Positions 7,448-17,082 are shown, counted from the stretch's first letter. The stretch is 64,000 nt of DNA from JAPLKB01 sp964532465 (GCA_964532465.1 CAZHHX010000007.1:1-64000); one strand, 5' to 3'. Program-made: numbers and translations. The notes: a model not told the origin generated them from the sequence alone.

Positions 7448-8524
7448 TCATTCCCTCCCTTGTGATTTTGCCGCAGGCGGTTTCCAATTCTCCGCCTGTT
7501 CCATTTCTTTGTCCGTCTCTTTGACGAGCAGTTTGCTTGCTCCTTCCCAATTCGTATGGTCGTCTATGATGCGGTGCATGTTTGCTCCATAAAGGTTTGC
7601 TCCTGTAAAATTTGCATAGGTAAGGTCGGCATGGGAAAAATTAGCATAGTGACATTTTGCGTTACTAAAATTCGCCGCGGCGCATTTCGCACCGGTAAAT
7701 ATGCTGTTTAAGAGCGTTGCATGCGAGAACACGGCCGCTGAGGCGTCGGATTCACCGAAGAATGCATGGGACAGGTCTGCGCCTGAAAAATCCGTCTGTT
7801 TGAGTTTCGCGCCCTTGAAAAGCGCGTTCTGCATTTTTGCATTGACAAGCCTTGCGCCTGAAAGGTCAGCATCCATAAAGGTGGAATAGGTGAGCTCGGC
7901 ATCAGTAAAATTCGCCCCTGCAAGGTCTGCCTGAGCAGCATTCACCTGGATAAAGCGGGCGCCTTTAAAATCCTGGTTGGCAAGCTTGCACCCCTGAAAG
8001 AGTATTTTAGAAAAATGAGCGCCTTTAAAATTGGCTTCAGTTAAGTCTGATCCGTTAAACATGACTTTCAAGAGATCTGCATTGCTGAAATCCGCCTGGA
8101 TGAGCTTTGTATGCTGGAGCAGTGCTTTTTCAAACCGAGTATTTACAAATTTGGCTTTCTTAAGCTCCGCGTGCTGCATAAGCGTCCAGCTTACAAGAGT
8201 CCCGGAAAAATCAGCTTCATTCAGATCGGAATGGGTAAACATTGTTTCATGAATAACAGCCCCCTGGAAAGAGGCTCCGCTGAACTTCATTTTCATAAAA
8301 TTTACCTTTGTCAGGTCTGTGCCTTGGAAGCTCACCCCGGAAAAATCGCAATCGCGGAAACCGGTTTTTAATATTTTTGCTCCCGACAAATTACCGCCGG
8401 TAAATATGCAGTCCTCAAATCGTCCGCCTGTGAGGTCAGCCCCGGCAAGATCAATGCCGGATAGGTCAAGTCCTTCCAACGTTTCGTTTGCGGCTATTGC
8501 GTTCAAAACTTCCTCTTTTGTCAT
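7448..8524 (-). CDS. Free-standing pentapeptide-repeat protein (cassette 2)
   Basis: 358 residues, almost all A(D/N)LSG / AxFxx pentapeptides from about residue 18 to 330, predicted to form a quadrilateral beta-helix. The N-terminal cap MTKEEVLNAIAANETLEGLDLSG has the same pattern as the cap before the pentapeptide domains of the DUF2169 proteins (RTREEVIAMHARGE...LSG). The polar tail is ENWKPPAAKSQGRE. The ATG has an AAGGGG ribosome site formed by the edge of the adjacent 148-bp repeat. Its place between the DUF2169 and DUF3540 genes suggests a structural or loading role in T6SS. Some pentapeptide proteins mimic DNA or are toxins or immunity factors, which cannot be excluded. Confidence 0.85.
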   Translation of the reverse strand: MTKEEVLNAIAANETLEGLDLSGIDLAGADLTGGRFEDCIFTGGNLSGAKILKTGFRDCDFSGVSFQGTDLTKVNFMKMKFSGASFQGAVIHETMFTHSDLNEADFSGTLVSWTLMQHAELKKAKFVNTRFEKALLQHTKLIQADFSNADLLKVMFNGSDLTEANFKGAHFSKILFQGCKLANQDFKGARFIQVNAAQADLAGANFTDAELTYSTFMDADLSGARLVNAKMQNALFKGAKLKQTDFSGADLSHAFFGESDASAAVFSHATLLNSIFTGAKCAAANFSNAKCHYANFSHADLTYANFTGANLYGANMHRIIDDHTNWEGASKLLVKETDKEMEQAENWKPPAAKSQGRE

Positions 8525-8816
8525 TTTATCCCCTTGCTGTTACCGGGGCTTGCGTCGCCCCCTCCAACGGCCAAGCCGTCGGAGCCTCCCCTTCTCGCTT
8601 GCCTTGCAAGCTGGCCTTAATCCATTTCCCTGTTATTACCATAATATGTTTTTTACTACAAATTGCCGTCATTTTATCCCCTTGCTGTTACCGGGGCTTG
8701 CGTCGCCCCCTCCAACGGCCAAGCCGTCGGAGCCTCCCCTTCTCGCTTGCCTTGCAAGCTGGCCTTAATCCATTTCCCTGTTATTACCATAATATGTTTT
8801 TTACTACAAATTGCCG
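8521..8816. repeat. Two perfect tandem copies of a 148-bp repeat
   Basis: Copies at 8521-8668 and 8669-8816 are identical by inspection. Both edges carry AAGGGGATAAAATGAC (minus strand): at the upstream edge it ends the DUF2169 gene, and at the downstream edge it supplies the ribosome site and ATG of the pentapeptide gene. Each unit contains the hairpins CCAACGGC/GCCGTCGG, GGGGC/GCCCC and GCTTG/CAAGC. Confidence 0.93.
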
Positions 8817-11800
8817 TCATTTTATCCCCTTATCACTTTTCAGTATCCCTGTGCGTCTTGCAATAAGGGATTGTTTCACATTTGCTCCGTCCATCACGGT
8901 TTCGCCGAAAACAGCCTTATAGAAATCAACAGCATAGAGGTTTGCATTACTAAGATCGGTATTTACAAGCCTTGATTTGCGCAGAGAGCCGCCAAAGAGG
9001 TTAATATAACGCATATCGGCCTCTTCAAGGTCTGACTTTGAAAAACGGCAGGTCTTTGCAGATACGCCGGCCATAATTGCTCCCTTGAGGTTGCATTTCT
9101 CAATGAGAGCACCGTCAAATTTTGTACCTGTAAAATCGCTCCCGCTCAAATCCGTATCACGGAATGATCCAAGAGTCAGAGTAACATCTCTCATGTCGGC
9201 ACCGGGAAGGCACGTGTCGTTGCTCATACGTCCTTTGTGCATGTCTGCTCCGTAGAATCTGACTTTATTCCCTGTTACCTCCATGAGCGTCGTTGACGGG
9301 AAGGCAGTATGTGAGAAATCAGCCCTGTCAAGAGCAAGTCTTCTAAAGAGGCAGCGCTCAAGTCTTGCTTCTCTAAATATCATATCCGATGCGTCAGCAT
9401 CCGAGAAAACAGTCAGGTTTGCCTTTATTTCATTAAATTTTGCCTTTACCATAGGCGTATTCACAATCATTGACAGTTCCAGCACTGCCCCGGTAAAGTC
9501 GGCTTCTGTCAGGTCGGCTTCTTTAAAAATTGTCTGTTTCATTAAAGCTCCCGCAAGATTTGCTTTTTTCAACTTTGCTTTTAAAAGCATTGTTCTGTCA
9601 AATATTACCCCTTTCAGGGAAGAACCGGTAAAATCGGCCTCATTTGCCATGACCTGGCTGAAATTTGTGTTGTCCAGCATTGAGCCTGCGAAATTTGTCT
9701 TCATGCATTGGGCCTGATTAAAGTCAGCGCCATGAAGATCGAGTCCGGAAAGATCAACACCGGAGAGTATTGCAAAGGCAAGGCTCTCACCTCTTGCGTA
9801 CATTTCGATTACCTCTTCCCTTGTCCTTTTCACCATTCGGTCGGGGTCCATGCCGAACTTTAAAAATTTGGCTTTAGCCGCATCGGGCATTTTCTGTGCT
9901 TTTACGTTCTGAACCGCTTGTGCCGCAGTTTTTTTCGCGTCTTCGAGCTTTGCCATACCTGCATCAAATCTGGTCTGGCCCTCCTGAGACATCTTTTTTA
10001 TGTCTGCCATCCACTGGTTTACCTGGGTTTCAAGATCGGGAGTAAGTTGTTTTTTTTGCTTGAGAAAGTTCTTATACTCGACAAGTTTGGTTACCATTGT
10101 ATCCCCTGCTGCAGCAAATGAAACAGGTTTTGGGTCAACAGGTATTTTCAGTACCTCATCAGGGTTAAGTCCTGCTTTTTTTATAGAATCCCTGGCTTGT
10201 GCAAACATTTGCTCTTTTATCTTCTGTCCTTCTGCTGCAACGTTGCCGATCTTGCCTTCAAGATATGCCCTTATATCCTTGCCTGATTTATCAACAATAC
10301 CCTTTACATCAATATCAGGTATCGATAGGGTAAGGCCTTCTTTTGTGGGAGGTTTTCCCTGTTCAGGAATTTCAGGGGCTATCTTGTGTTTCTTCGAAAA
10401 ATCCTTCGGCATAGCATCCATGATCCATTGGCGGATATCAATGCCTGACCTGTGGGCCTCAAAGAGGGTTCTGCCTTTGGGTAATGGATAAAGAACGGCC
10501 TCAGGATATATCTTCTTCCATGTTTCATATGTTTTTTCTCCGGGAGCCGATTTTTCAGGCAGGACTACGAGAAATATACCCGATGCTTTCATCTGGTCTG
10601 TTGCTTCTTTCGATGGTTTCTCGTCAGGTCCGGTAAGGGCGATAATTGAGCAGGCATCACCTATTTCCTGTTCAAGAAGAAGCGCCTGAAGCTCGTCAGC
10701 CACAGCAATGACCGGTGCACTGTCTTCAGATAAATAAAAGAGAGGTGTTTTGTCGGATTCATCCACCAGACAGGTTGCAGCTATAGGTTCTCCTTTTTCC
10801 CAGCCTGGGGAGAGAATCAGGATTCTATTCAATACCGCCTCATTGAACCGCGGCATTACAAGACCAGTCGGTATGACAAGGTCTTTGATTGCATCATCCT
10901 TATTGTTGATGCCCCATAGGTCTTTAGGATCGTTGACTTCTTCACGATTTACTCCGAGCCATGCCTTCTTTATCGCCCTTTGTCCTATACCGAGCTTCCG
11001 AAGCATGTCCGTTGTCTCACGATCTCCCTCAAGGTTTCGCCTGCACTGAATAACAAAAGGGAATCCCCTGTCGTGCCAGGGATTTACCTTTTTCTCCCGC
11101 TTAAGGAGAGCTTCCGGGTTAAATCCGGCCTTCTCAAGGATATCGGCAGGGACGGCCTTTCTCATCTTATCAGCGCCGGATTTAACCGCTGTTTCCGCTT
11201 CTTTCATTGCTTTAGCTGCTATTGTCTCAAGTTTTGCAAGACTCTCGTCTATGTGGGCGGATTGTTTCAGCAGGTTTCCCTTCATCCTTTCGAACATGGC
11301 AAGATCGATCTTTACAAGGTGTCCATACTGCTGTTGAAACCCTATGGACTGAGCCTCCAGTTTGTCGAGCAGCGCAAGGCTGTCCGAGATGACAGTTTGC
11401 CCTGTGGCCGCAGTTTCTGCAGGGGTGCGGGGCATCACAGGGGCTTTCCCTGTGGCCATCTTGATGGAATCTTCAATATCCTTTGGAATCTTCTTGATCC
11501 GTTTCATCATGTCGCCGATCTTCTTTGATGCTTTATGCAGAGGCTCCATATTGACAGGAACAGTCATATCCATTGCCTTTTTCTGCTCCTCAAGATAGTA
11601 TTCCAGGGTACCGGGTGTATCATTTATCTGTTCGGTGGCGATAAATATCCTCGATACATCCTCATATTCTTCATCAAATATCTCTGTTGTGCCCCTGTAC
11701 ATGGCAACGCCGCGAAGGATAGTGGGGAAAAGCCAAAGGGTATCAATGTGAGTAGGCACATCCTTGAATATCTCCTCCTTTGATCCTGGGGCCTCTTTTT

Positions 11801-12611
11801 TCGTTACAAAACAGCGTATGCGGAGCGCAGGCATACGGGACGATATCCGCTGCATATCAGGGTGCATATTGATTATCTCTATGGACTCGCTTCCTGTGAA
11901 AAAACCGTCAATATACTGGTCTTCAGGGGCGCAGTTGAAGAACTCATAATCCATATCATCAGGAAAATAGGGCCAGCGCTCTTTGAGCCATCTGTCGTCA
12001 TATGTACCGGTTTTTTTCTGCCTTGACGGCAGCATCATATCTAAGGGGCCGAAACCTGCGGGCTTCGGTTTTTCCGACGGCGAGCCTATAAGCATATGGG
12101 GATATTCTATGTTGGGAAGAGGTACAAGAGACCCTCCTTTTACTGTGACAGCAGGATCAATACCCTTGCCTGACAGGTTGTCGGCAAATTCCTTTCCTCC
12201 AAAAGCATTGTTCCATGTGATGGGCATCTCTGAAAAGGGCATCGGGTCCATAATTATTGATGTAAGGCCGGTTATGGTTGACTTCCAATACCGGTATCCG
12301 AATACGGCAAGTTCCTTTTTTACGTTTCCCACCGCAACAGATACCATTGATGCCTGTCTTGAAGTACCCTTCGGTGAAAAACACGAACCCGTCACAATGA
12401 ACTCGCCGCGAGGCTTTGCCATACCCACATCAAGCACAGGCATGGGTTTAAGCTGTTCGGGAATAGTCTTCCACAGCTCCTGTTCGCTTAAAGGATCGTC
12501 AGGGGCGGTAAGGTCAAAATAAATGAATACCGTAAGGGTAAAATAAATCTTGTTTCCGATACCGAAGGGCTTAATAAAAAGAGAGTGGTGGTTTTTTTTA
12601 TATATTTTCAT
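8817..12611 (-). CDS. T6SS adaptor-like protein: DUF2169, degenerate TOPRIM-like region, pentapeptide repeats (cassette 2)
   Basis: About 1264 residues with the same layout as its cassette 3 paralog: DUF2169 about 1-310 (CFVTKKEAPG, FRGTTEIFDEEYEDV-type motifs near its end), helices about 345-505, a DnaG/TOPRIM-like region about 510-739, a helical linker, and pentapeptide repeats about 950-1245. The two are highly similar by eye over their whole length. The ATG at 12611 is chosen because it follows the vgrG stop by 7 bases with GAAG upstream and starts MKIYKKNHHSL; the longer frame from 12683 would overlap vgrG. DUF2169 proteins are known to help load cargo on T6SS spikes; the function of the pentapeptide and TOPRIM-like parts is unknown. 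Confidence 0.87.
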   Translation of the reverse strand: MKIYKKNHHSLFIKPFGIGNKIYFTLTVFIYFDLTAPDDPLSEQELWKTIPEQLKPMPVLDVGMAKPRGEFIVTGSCFSPKGTSRQASMVSVAVGNVKKELAVFGYRYWKSTITGLTSIIMDPMPFSEMPITWNNAFGGKEFADNLSGKGIDPAVTVKGGSLVPLPNIEYPHMLIGSPSEKPKPAGFGPLDMMLPSRQKKTGTYDDRWLKERWPYFPDDMDYEFFNCAPEDQYIDGFFTGSESIEIINMHPDMQRISSRMPALRIRCFVTKKEAPGSKEEIFKDVPTHIDTLWLFPTILRGVAMYRGTTEIFDEEYEDVSRIFIATEQINDTPGTLEYYLEEQKKAMDMTVPVNMEPLHKASKKIGDMMKRIKKIPKDIEDSIKMATGKAPVMPRTPAETAATGQTVISDSLALLDKLEAQSIGFQQQYGHLVKIDLAMFERMKGNLLKQSAHIDESLAKLETIAAKAMKEAETAVKSGADKMRKAVPADILEKAGFNPEALLKREKKVNPWHDRGFPFVIQCRRNLEGDRETTDMLRKLGIGQRAIKKAWLGVNREEVNDPKDLWGINNKDDAIKDLVIPTGLVMPRFNEAVLNRILILSPGWEKGEPIAATCLVDESDKTPLFYLSEDSAPVIAVADELQALLLEQEIGDACSIIALTGPDEKPSKEATDQMKASGIFLVVLPEKSAPGEKTYETWKKIYPEAVLYPLPKGRTLFEAHRSGIDIRQWIMDAMPKDFSKKHKIAPEIPEQGKPPTKEGLTLSIPDIDVKGIVDKSGKDIRAYLEGKIGNVAAEGQKIKEQMFAQARDSIKKAGLNPDEVLKIPVDPKPVSFAAAGDTMVTKLVEYKNFLKQKKQLTPDLETQVNQWMADIKKMSQEGQTRFDAGMAKLEDAKKTAAQAVQNVKAQKMPDAAKAKFLKFGMDPDRMVKRTREEVIEMYARGESLAFAILSGVDLSGLDLHGADFNQAQCMKTNFAGSMLDNTNFSQVMANEADFTGSSLKGVIFDRTMLLKAKLKKANLAGALMKQTIFKEADLTEADFTGAVLELSMIVNTPMVKAKFNEIKANLTVFSDADASDMIFREARLERCLFRRLALDRADFSHTAFPSTTLMEVTGNKVRFYGADMHKGRMSNDTCLPGADMRDVTLTLGSFRDTDLSGSDFTGTKFDGALIEKCNLKGAIMAGVSAKTCRFSKSDLEEADMRYINLFGGSLRKSRLVNTDLSNANLYAVDFYKAVFGETVMDGANVKQSLIARRTGILKSDKGIK

Positions 12612-12618
12612 AATATCT

Positions 12619-14892
12619 TCACAAAACGCTGTACAGTCCGGCAAGATGATTTGCCTCTGCGTAACATTTTGTATGTACAGCAACGCTGTGCGTTTCTTCT
12701 ACTGCTGTTTTAATATGGGACGCTATCGTCTCTGTTTTCTGAGCTATGAGATCAGTTTTATCTGCCACGGTCTGCACACTTGAAGCTACGGCCCTGGTTT
12801 GTTCCGCTATAGCCTCTGTTAATTCCCCGTGGGCTTTGTTTGCTGCTGCTGTTACGGAATCTTTTGTGGCAAGAGCCTCTGTCGCCGATCCTATTGCCAC
12901 AGTACGTTCGTTGGTTACCTTGGTCTCAAGATCGGCAAGTTTTGTGTCAAGATTAAGCGCCTGTATCTTGCGATTGACTAAATGCCAAGCATCAATATAT
13001 GAGTGAAAAGCTACGTCGCTTATATGGGTTTTCAGAGCAGAAATTTCTTGTTTAGTTTCTTTCAGTGCAGTATGGGTAGCGCTGTAGCTCCATTTTGTGG
13101 GGCAGAAATCCTGACTTGCTATGGCAGTGGTATCCATCCTGTTACCGATAACAGTGCTAAAAGCAGCGCCAAGTACAAAGTCAGACGAAATACCGCCGAC
13201 CCATTCCGTAGACTCTCCCAGGATAATTTCGTTTTGCGCGGCAGCCTGTACATCAAGGATTCCATTGGTAAAAAAGTGCATACCGAAATGCTCCTCGTCA
13301 TTTGTCATATTTTCACCTTCCCAGTCCGGAGGGGGCGGCGGGTCATTGGGCGCGCCTATCCTTACGTAACTACCCTGATTGGGTGAATGGAGAAGTATCC
13401 GTTCGCTGCCTTCCTTATCTTCCATGGCTATCCTGTTCTGTCCCCCTGTGTGTATTACAGACATGGTCTGATTATCGGCAGCAACAGGGCTCGGGGTTTC
13501 AGGGTTCGGCACGGCTGCCGCTATAATGGGTCTGTCCGGGTCGCCGTCAATAAAGGTAAGCAGCACTTCTGTTCCCTTATGGAGAGGAAAATGCATGCCG
13601 TGGTTGCTCCCCGCGTAAGGTTGAGCCATCCTTACCCATGCAGAGGCCTTACCGTCGCCCCTGCCGGAAAGATCAAAGGGCAGGATAATTTTGTAACGGC
13701 CCATATCATCAAGTTCGGCATATTGACCGCTTCCTGCCGAGTCTATCTTGCCGACAATTGTTCCGGATATCCGGGGCTGTTCTGCTTTCATCTCCGGCCG
13801 GAACTGGACACTGCCGGGGATGGCGGTAAAGTAATTACGATAGTATATGCGGTTTTCCGTTTCGTCCGCGCCTGCTCTGATCCCGGACATAAGATAACCG
13901 GTCTGGTCCCCCTCATGGACAACATCGATAATGAGATATTTACGGTTAAAACTTTTCCGATAGTGATCCTTAAGTGTAAAGGTAAACCCCGGCAGCATGA
14001 AAGGCACCGATCCTTCTCCTTTATATTCCTCGCGGCGGCACAATAGGCTCTCTGCACGTATTTTTGCAAGCCTCTTTCCATCTTCACTGCTTTTTATGTG
14101 TCCATGGTAGTAATAGACCGTGCCCCGCCCTTTTTTATCAACATCAGCATCACCTGATATTTCAAGAGAAGGCTTTCTGTAATTGTAGTCCTTCATAAAT
14201 ATCTTTGAAGGCATAAGACTTTGACGACAGTGGAAGGAACTCAGAACCTCAACAGCATGGAGACTTTCGAGACCGGAAGGCGGAGAATATACAAGCTCTT
14301 TTCCCTGGGGGAGATCCATATGTGCTATCATGGAATCGGTAAAGATTACCTTTTCACTGCTTTCCCTTTGTTCAAAAAAATAGTAGATACCCTCGCGTTC
14401 AAGCCAGCGGGAAATAAAATTCAAATGGCTCTCGCCATACTGACATACGTATTCGACAGGATCATAGTTGTCTTTGAGGCGGAATTCAAAATCCTGCTGT
14501 GTAAGTCCACCGTCTTCAAGGACATCCTTGAGAAACTCAGGCACGGATTTATCAAGGATTATCTGGTTATGCTGAGTAATAGAAAGCCACCACAATTTTG
14601 GAACCAGATAGGCCTTATAAAAAGCAAATCCGTCTACTTCGTGCAATTGTTCAAAGTGGGCAACAATACCGTTATACACAGCGTCACCGCCTTCAGGTCT
14701 GTGGAATATGAGTTTCGCGCGATCCTCCATAACTGCCTCAAAATCCACCTCAAGGTTGTTTGTAATAAGCATAACCTCAAATTCATATGGTTTAGATATC
14801 CCTTCTGACCCGCTGAGATGGACTACGCCAAAGGTGTCGTCAGGAAGTGCTTTCGATTGAAAGGAAAATTTCTTTGCTGTCAGGTATTCCAT
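12619..14892 (-). CDS. vgrG: VgrG spike protein with coiled-coil tail (cassette 2)
   Basis: About 757 residues; T6SS spike protein TssI. The VgrG core starts MEYLTAKKFSFQSKALPDDTF and carries the FPLHKGTEVLLTFIDGDPDRP motif near residues 440-460. Residues about 600-757 form an Ala-rich coiled coil instead of a beta-helix. The coil is different in sequence from that of the cassette 3 VgrG, yet both end in the same CYAEANHLAGLY motif. The start is the ATG at 14892, 7 bases after GGAG; an in-frame TTG two codons earlier is less well placed. It is preceded by the DUF4150 gene and followed 7 bases later by the DUF2169 gene. Confidence 0.93.
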   Translation of the reverse strand: MEYLTAKKFSFQSKALPDDTFGVVHLSGSEGISKPYEFEVMLITNNLEVDFEAVMEDRAKLIFHRPEGGDAVYNGIVAHFEQLHEVDGFAFYKAYLVPKLWWLSITQHNQIILDKSVPEFLKDVLEDGGLTQQDFEFRLKDNYDPVEYVCQYGESHLNFISRWLEREGIYYFFEQRESSEKVIFTDSMIAHMDLPQGKELVYSPPSGLESLHAVEVLSSFHCRQSLMPSKIFMKDYNYRKPSLEISGDADVDKKGRGTVYYYHGHIKSSEDGKRLAKIRAESLLCRREEYKGEGSVPFMLPGFTFTLKDHYRKSFNRKYLIIDVVHEGDQTGYLMSGIRAGADETENRIYYRNYFTAIPGSVQFRPEMKAEQPRISGTIVGKIDSAGSGQYAELDDMGRYKIILPFDLSGRGDGKASAWVRMAQPYAGSNHGMHFPLHKGTEVLLTFIDGDPDRPIIAAAVPNPETPSPVAADNQTMSVIHTGGQNRIAMEDKEGSERILLHSPNQGSYVRIGAPNDPPPPPDWEGENMTNDEEHFGMHFFTNGILDVQAAAQNEIILGESTEWVGGISSDFVLGAAFSTVIGNRMDTTAIASQDFCPTKWSYSATHTALKETKQEISALKTHISDVAFHSYIDAWHLVNRKIQALNLDTKLADLETKVTNERTVAIGSATEALATKDSVTAAANKAHGELTEAIAEQTRAVASSVQTVADKTDLIAQKTETIASHIKTAVEETHSVAVHTKCYAEANHLAGLYSVL

Positions 14893-14906
14893 ATACAAAC
14901 TCCTTT

Positions 14907-15299
14907 TTAGCTCATTATCATTACTTTGTTCTGACTCGGCGCCAAATCGGAACCAACCGCGTTTCCGTCGTTCTGCTTTGTCATATTTCCCATGAAGACA
15001 GCCGGGTTGCCCTCGAACTTTACCTTTGTGCTTCCCATAGTAAATTCAGCAGGTCCCATAATTTTGTTTGACATAACACCCCCTGCCGCACCTGCCTGGT
15101 CACCGTTTGTGGGTTGAACTTTGGATGCTTTTGTAAGGGCAGGCATACCGTTTATCATTACTTTTTTTGTAACAGGATTAGCAGTCTGCGGCATGCCGAT
15201 ATTCGGAAAAGGCATGGGTTGAGGCCCTGCGGGCGTCGGCACCTTGCATGTATCCGGCATGGCAAATAACTGACCTTTTTCTTTAGTAGCTGCGTACAT
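14907..15299 (-). CDS. DUF4150 PAAR-like spike-tip protein
   Basis: 130 residues. DUF4150 is a PAAR-like family that caps VgrG trimers. Typical features are seen: MPDTCKVPTPAGPQPMPFPNIGM near the N-terminus, the alternating small-residue strands in the middle (KVMINGMPALTKASKV, GPAEFTMGSTKVKFEGNPAVFMG), and a C-terminal KVMIM. There is no fused toxin domain, so any effector would have to be recruited by an adaptor. It lies 14 bases before the cassette 2 vgrG and just after the cassette 1 DUF3540 gene, and could serve either VgrG. Confidence 0.85.
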   Translation of the reverse strand: MYAATKEKGQLFAMPDTCKVPTPAGPQPMPFPNIGMPQTANPVTKKVMINGMPALTKASKVQPTNGDQAGAAGGVMSNKIMGPAEFTMGSTKVKFEGNPAVFMGNMTKQNDGNAVGSDLAPSQNKVMIMS

Positions 15300-15314
15300 T
15301 TTACCTTCTTTTGT

Positions 15315-15944
15315 TCAGCCTATGTGTATCTTATTGCCATCTATTGTTACTTCTTCTTCGGCAATAACAGAAGCATGCTTTGCTTTGAGAAAGAACCGTT
15401 CCTTGACTATAGTGCGAATCCGTTTGGCTGTTGTCTGTTCCATTTCCTCTATATAGCGAAAGCTGTTTCTTACTTTCTCTGTCGTGGAATCGATAATAGC
15501 ATCAAGTGCACGAGCAACAAAAACAGCCTTTTTAACACGTGTCTCGCACCAGCTTGCCATGAATGAAAAACCGGCGAAGCTGGCTTCACCATGAATACCG
15601 GATAATTTAACCTCCGGGGCTTCTATAGATGTGCTTTTATCTCCACGAAGCGTTATCTCTTCACCTTCTATAACAACCTTACCTGGGAGCGCTATCCTTG
15701 TATTTTCTTTTGACTTTGCAAGGATGTTCAGGATAAAAGCTGTTTTGCCACCTTCGAAGGCAACGAGCACTCTGTCGCCGGTTTCGGGCACTATAAGGCA
15801 TCCGGCAGCCTTTTTACTAACAATAACTGTACCATATTCCATGAGTACATGATATTGTCCTTCTGCCTCGGCAATTACAACTCCACAGATAAGTTCAACA
15901 GGCTGCGGAAATGTTTTTCTTTGCAGGTTTGTTACGTTTTTCAT
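15315..15944 (-). CDS. DUF3540 protein (cassette 1)
   Basis: 209 residues, divergent paralog of the DUF3540 protein at 6811-7446. The N-terminal half is barrel-like, with DRVLVAFEGGKTAFILNIL matching the paralog's DTVLVSLDDDGACCYILAVL. Then come short beta repeats (GKVVIEGEEITLRGDKSTSIEAPEV is broken up by charged turns), a helix with FRYIEEMEQTTAKRI, and a terminal VTIDGNKIHIG. The last motif resembles the end of VgrG1 (AKGNFIKLG). It is encoded 15 bases before the PAAR-like gene. It is likely a spike-complex accessory; the molecular role is not known. Confidence 0.75.
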   Translation of the reverse strand: MKNVTNLQRKTFPQPVELICGVVIAEAEGQYHVLMEYGTVIVSKKAAGCLIVPETGDRVLVAFEGGKTAFILNILAKSKENTRIALPGKVVIEGEEITLRGDKSTSIEAPEVKLSGIHGEASFAGFSFMASWCETRVKKAVFVARALDAIIDSTTEKVRNSFRYIEEMEQTTAKRIRTIVKERFFLKAKHASVIAEEEVTIDGNKIHIG

Positions 15945-16005
15945 ATTGATACCTCATTTTATATCCGGGGATTATTGCCGACCCCGGTGCATAAATTCAC
16001 TTAAT

Positions 16006-17082
16006 CTATGTTGAAACACTATGAGATGGTTTCCAGTTTTCTGCCATTTTCAAGTCTTCATCGGTTTTGAATATTGTACCTGTATCGGCTTCATCCCATT
16101 TTGCCTCACTCATTCTGACTCCATGAAAATCAGTGTAAGAGCATTTTGTTTGCGAAAAGTCGGCGCCATGGATCTGTGCATGAGAAAAATTGGAATAAGA
16201 TATATCCGACTCCGAAAAATCAGCATGATTCAGGATTGCTCTTTCAAAAAGGGACTGTTCAACCCTGGCACCGGCGAAGGAGGCATTGTCCATATGGGCA
16301 TCAGAAAAAAGAGCCATATGGAAATCAGAATTGGAAAAATCAGCTTTCATACAAAATGCGCCTCTGAAATTTACATATTCTCCATTCGCCCCCTGAAACA
16401 CTGCATCTTCCAGAGTTGCTTCGGCAAAACTTGCCTGTGTAATGTCAAGACCGGAAAAATCAGCACCTGTCAAAATACTTCTGTCAAACATGGCCATAAC
16501 AAGAATACATCCGGAGAACCTCTGCCCCTTCATTTCAGTTTCAGTGAACATAACTTTTGTGAGATTCGTTTTGTTGAACACAGCCTCTTCAAGGTTGGCC
16601 TTATGAGCCATAAGTCTTGACAGATCGGCCCCGGTGAAATCGATTTTCTTCACAACAGAACCGTGTATTGTGGCCATAAAAAACTTTGCGCCGGCAAAGA
16701 TAACTTCTGAGAAATAGCAATCGATAAAATGTGCCCGTATTGCTGATGTTCCTGTAAGGTCCGTTCCTGAAAAAGCGCCTTTGCTGAAGGATGATTCATC
16801 CATAATAGTGTTTTTCATGCAGGCAGATGTAAAATTCACATCTGAAAAATTACCTCCCATGAGAGAAGCACCTTCGAGAATCCCCTCTGAAAAGTCTACC
16901 TTTGTCATGATTGAACCGGCCAAGGAGGCTCCGGTAAGATTTGCCCGCCGGAGGTCGACATTTTCAAAGCACAGACCGGAAAGATCAATGCCTGCAAGAT
17001 TACTTGCGGCAAGGCTCAAAGAGCTAATCTTTCCTTCATCCTTTCCTTTTTGTATAATCTCTTCAACAGTCATGTTTTGCAT
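16006..17082 (-). CDS. Free-standing pentapeptide-repeat protein (cassette 1)
   Basis: 358 residues, the same length as the cassette 2 protein but well diverged. Pentapeptide repeats run from about residue 25 to 330, with the tail GTIFKTDEDLKMAENWKPSHSVST; ENWKP is shared with the cassette 2 tail. The cap MTVEEIIQKGKDEGKISSLSL fits the shared T-x-E-E pattern. The ATG three codons in (17073) aligns with the paralog's start and may be the true one; AAAGG lies upstream of both. The predicted fold is a right-handed quadrilateral beta-helix. The function is unknown; the context says T6SS spike loading. Confidence 0.82.
   Translation of the reverse strand: MQNMTVEEIIQKGKDEGKISSLSLAASNLAGIDLSGLCFENVDLRRANLTGASLAGSIMTKVDFSEGILEGASLMGGNFSDVNFTSACMKNTIMDESSFSKGAFSGTDLTGTSAIRAHFIDCYFSEVIFAGAKFFMATIHGSVVKKIDFTGADLSRLMAHKANLEEAVFNKTNLTKVMFTETEMKGQRFSGCILVMAMFDRSILTGADFSGLDITQASFAEATLEDAVFQGANGEYVNFRGAFCMKADFSNSDFHMALFSDAHMDNASFAGARVEQSLFERAILNHADFSESDISYSNFSHAQIHGADFSQTKCSYTDFHGVRMSEAKWDEADTGTIFKTDEDLKMAENWKPSHSVST

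Noticed and set aside
8521..8816. CRISPR-like array
   Set aside because: The repeats are directly adjacent 148-bp units without unique spacers, and no cas genes are present.
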